Of a stretch of 64,000 bases of DNA, positions 63,427 through 64,000 are shown in pieces. Each line of letters opens with the position of its first letter. Within the stretch, counting starts at the first letter, position 1. Both the position numbers and the translations under genes were made by a program. The notes under the pieces were generated by a model. That model saw nothing but the letters and a program-made list of their open reading frames with translations. It searched no databases and was not told the origin of the DNA. The DNA comes from Mycobacterium kubicae (GTDB taxonomy: Bacteria > Actinomycetota > Actinomycetes > Mycobacteriales > Mycobacteriaceae), in the NCBI RefSeq assembly GCF_015689175.1, contig NZ_CP065047.1:4216001-4280000 (forward strand), read 5' to 3'.

Positions 63427-64000
63427 TCACCCTTGCGACAGCAACTGCTTCTTGAGCACCTTGCCCAGCGCGTTGCGCGGCAGCGAATCGACGATGCGCA
63501 CCTCGCGTGGCCGCTTGTGGACCGAAAGTTGTTGCGCAACAAAGTTGATCAAGTCCTGTGGGTTAACAGCCGGTGAACCGACGACGTACGCGACGATGCG
63601 CTGCCCCAGGTCCTCGTCGGGCACGCCGACGACGGCGGCCTCCGCCACCTCGGGATGTCCCAACAGCACGGTCTCGATTTCCCCTGCCCCGATGCGATAT
63701 CCGCCGGACTTGATCAAGTCGACCGACTCTCGTCCGACGATGCGGTGCATGCCGCCGCTGTCGACGACGGCGACGTCGCCGGTGCGGTACCAGCCGTCGG
63801 GGTCGAAGGCCTCAGCGGTGGCGTCCGGCCGGTTCAAGTAGCCGTCGAACAAGGTGGGGCCACGCACCTGCAGTTTGCCGACGGTCTCCCCGTCCGCCGG
63901 GACCGCATGCCCGTCGTCGTCGACCAGCCGGGTTTGCACACCCGTCAGCGGCAGACCCACCCAGCCGGGGCGGCGTTCGCCGTCGGCCCGAGTGGACAAG
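63427..64000 (-). CDS. fadD36: Acyl-CoA synthetase, C-terminal part (FadD36-like), cut by window edge
   Basis: About 190 residues are visible, open to the right edge. They carry the A7-A10 motifs of adenylate-forming enzymes: GWYRTGDVAVVD, then HRIVGRESVDLIKSGGYRIGAGEIE (read as GRESVDLIKSGGYRIGAGE), and the catalytic Lys in LPRNALGKVLKKQLL near the end. The sequence resembles Rv1193 (FadD36). In M. tuberculosis, Rv1194c-Rv1199c with PE13, PPE18, esxK/esxL and an IS1081 lie between this gene and Rv1200; here only 193 bp separate them. Confidence 0.82.
   Translation of the reverse strand, partial: LSTRADGERRPGWVGLPLTGVQTRLVDDDGHAVPADGETVGKLQVRGPTLFDGYLNRPDATAEAFDPDGWYRTGDVAVVDSGGMHRIVGRESVDLIKSGGYRIGAGEIETVLLGHPEVAEAAVVGVPDEDLGQRIVAYVVGSPAVNPQDLINFVAQQLSVHKRPREVRIVDSLPRNALGKVLKKQLLSQG

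Overview
The window is chromosomal DNA of a high-GC actinobacterium. Almost every gene can be matched, in order and orientation, to the Mycobacterium tuberculosis Rv1193-Rv1260 segment, read in the opposite direction. Protein lengths, start codons, GTGA/ATGA operon overlaps, many leaderless promoters and two MIRU-like tandem repeats all fit a Mycobacterium, probably a slow grower. The species cannot be fixed from the sequence. No rRNA, tRNA, CRISPR array, prophage, transposase, PE/PPE or toxin-antitoxin gene was seen. Homologue names (Rv numbers) come from recognition of the proteins, not from a database search.

Layout. 0-6.5 kb: FAD monooxygenase (cut by the window edge), udgB, Tap-type efflux pump, FAD-linked 2-hydroxyacid oxidase, cyp130 and its TetR neighbour. 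6.4-13 kb (minus strand): a probable five-gene operon, deaD - acyltransferase - DHA2 exporter - OlsB-like N-acyltransferase - lysine/ornithine N-hydroxylase. Its last three genes are not in the M. tuberculosis order. 13-20 kb: lprE, a RecB-nuclease/SF1-helicase fusion, a second DHA2 pump, a small membrane protein. 20-28 kb: kgd, an SDR, lpqZ, mdh, corA. 28-33.5 kb (minus): the trehalose importer lpqY-sugA-sugB-sugC, headed by a small membrane protein and tailed by a Suppressor-of-Fused-domain gene. 33.6-38.8 kb: a DUF4190-type protein, an MgtE-N/CBS protein with a DUF1003 partner, a lytic transglycosylase, mrp.

38.9-42.3 kb (minus): the envelope-stress block sigE - rseA - htrA - tatB, with a two-copy 54-bp repeat exactly bridging htrA and tatB. 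42.5-49 kb (plus): an O-methyltransferase, then TetR - ABC ATPase - ABC permease - methyltransferase, then a CocE-type hydrolase. 49-52 kb: glgC and glgM diverge across a 460-bp region holding a four-unit hairpin-rich repeat. 51.8-57.5 kb (minus): LOG protein - fadD6 - folP2 - gpgS - DivIVA-like - tag - DUF3117. 57.6-64 kb: a STAND-type ATPase, dapE and dapD diverging over a long palindrome, an MHS-family transporter, and the C-terminal part of a fadD36-like acyl-CoA synthetase.

Themes are cell-envelope stress (SigE regulon, Tat, transglycosylase), trehalose and alpha-glucan metabolism (sugABC, glgC, glgM, gpgS), lysine/diaminopimelate synthesis, central carbon metabolism (kgd, mdh) and drug efflux. 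The most promising less-described items are the N-hydroxylase/acyltransferase/exporter module at 6.4-10.1 kb, the MIRU-like mini-ORF between htrA and tatB, and a set of intergenic long-armed palindromes.
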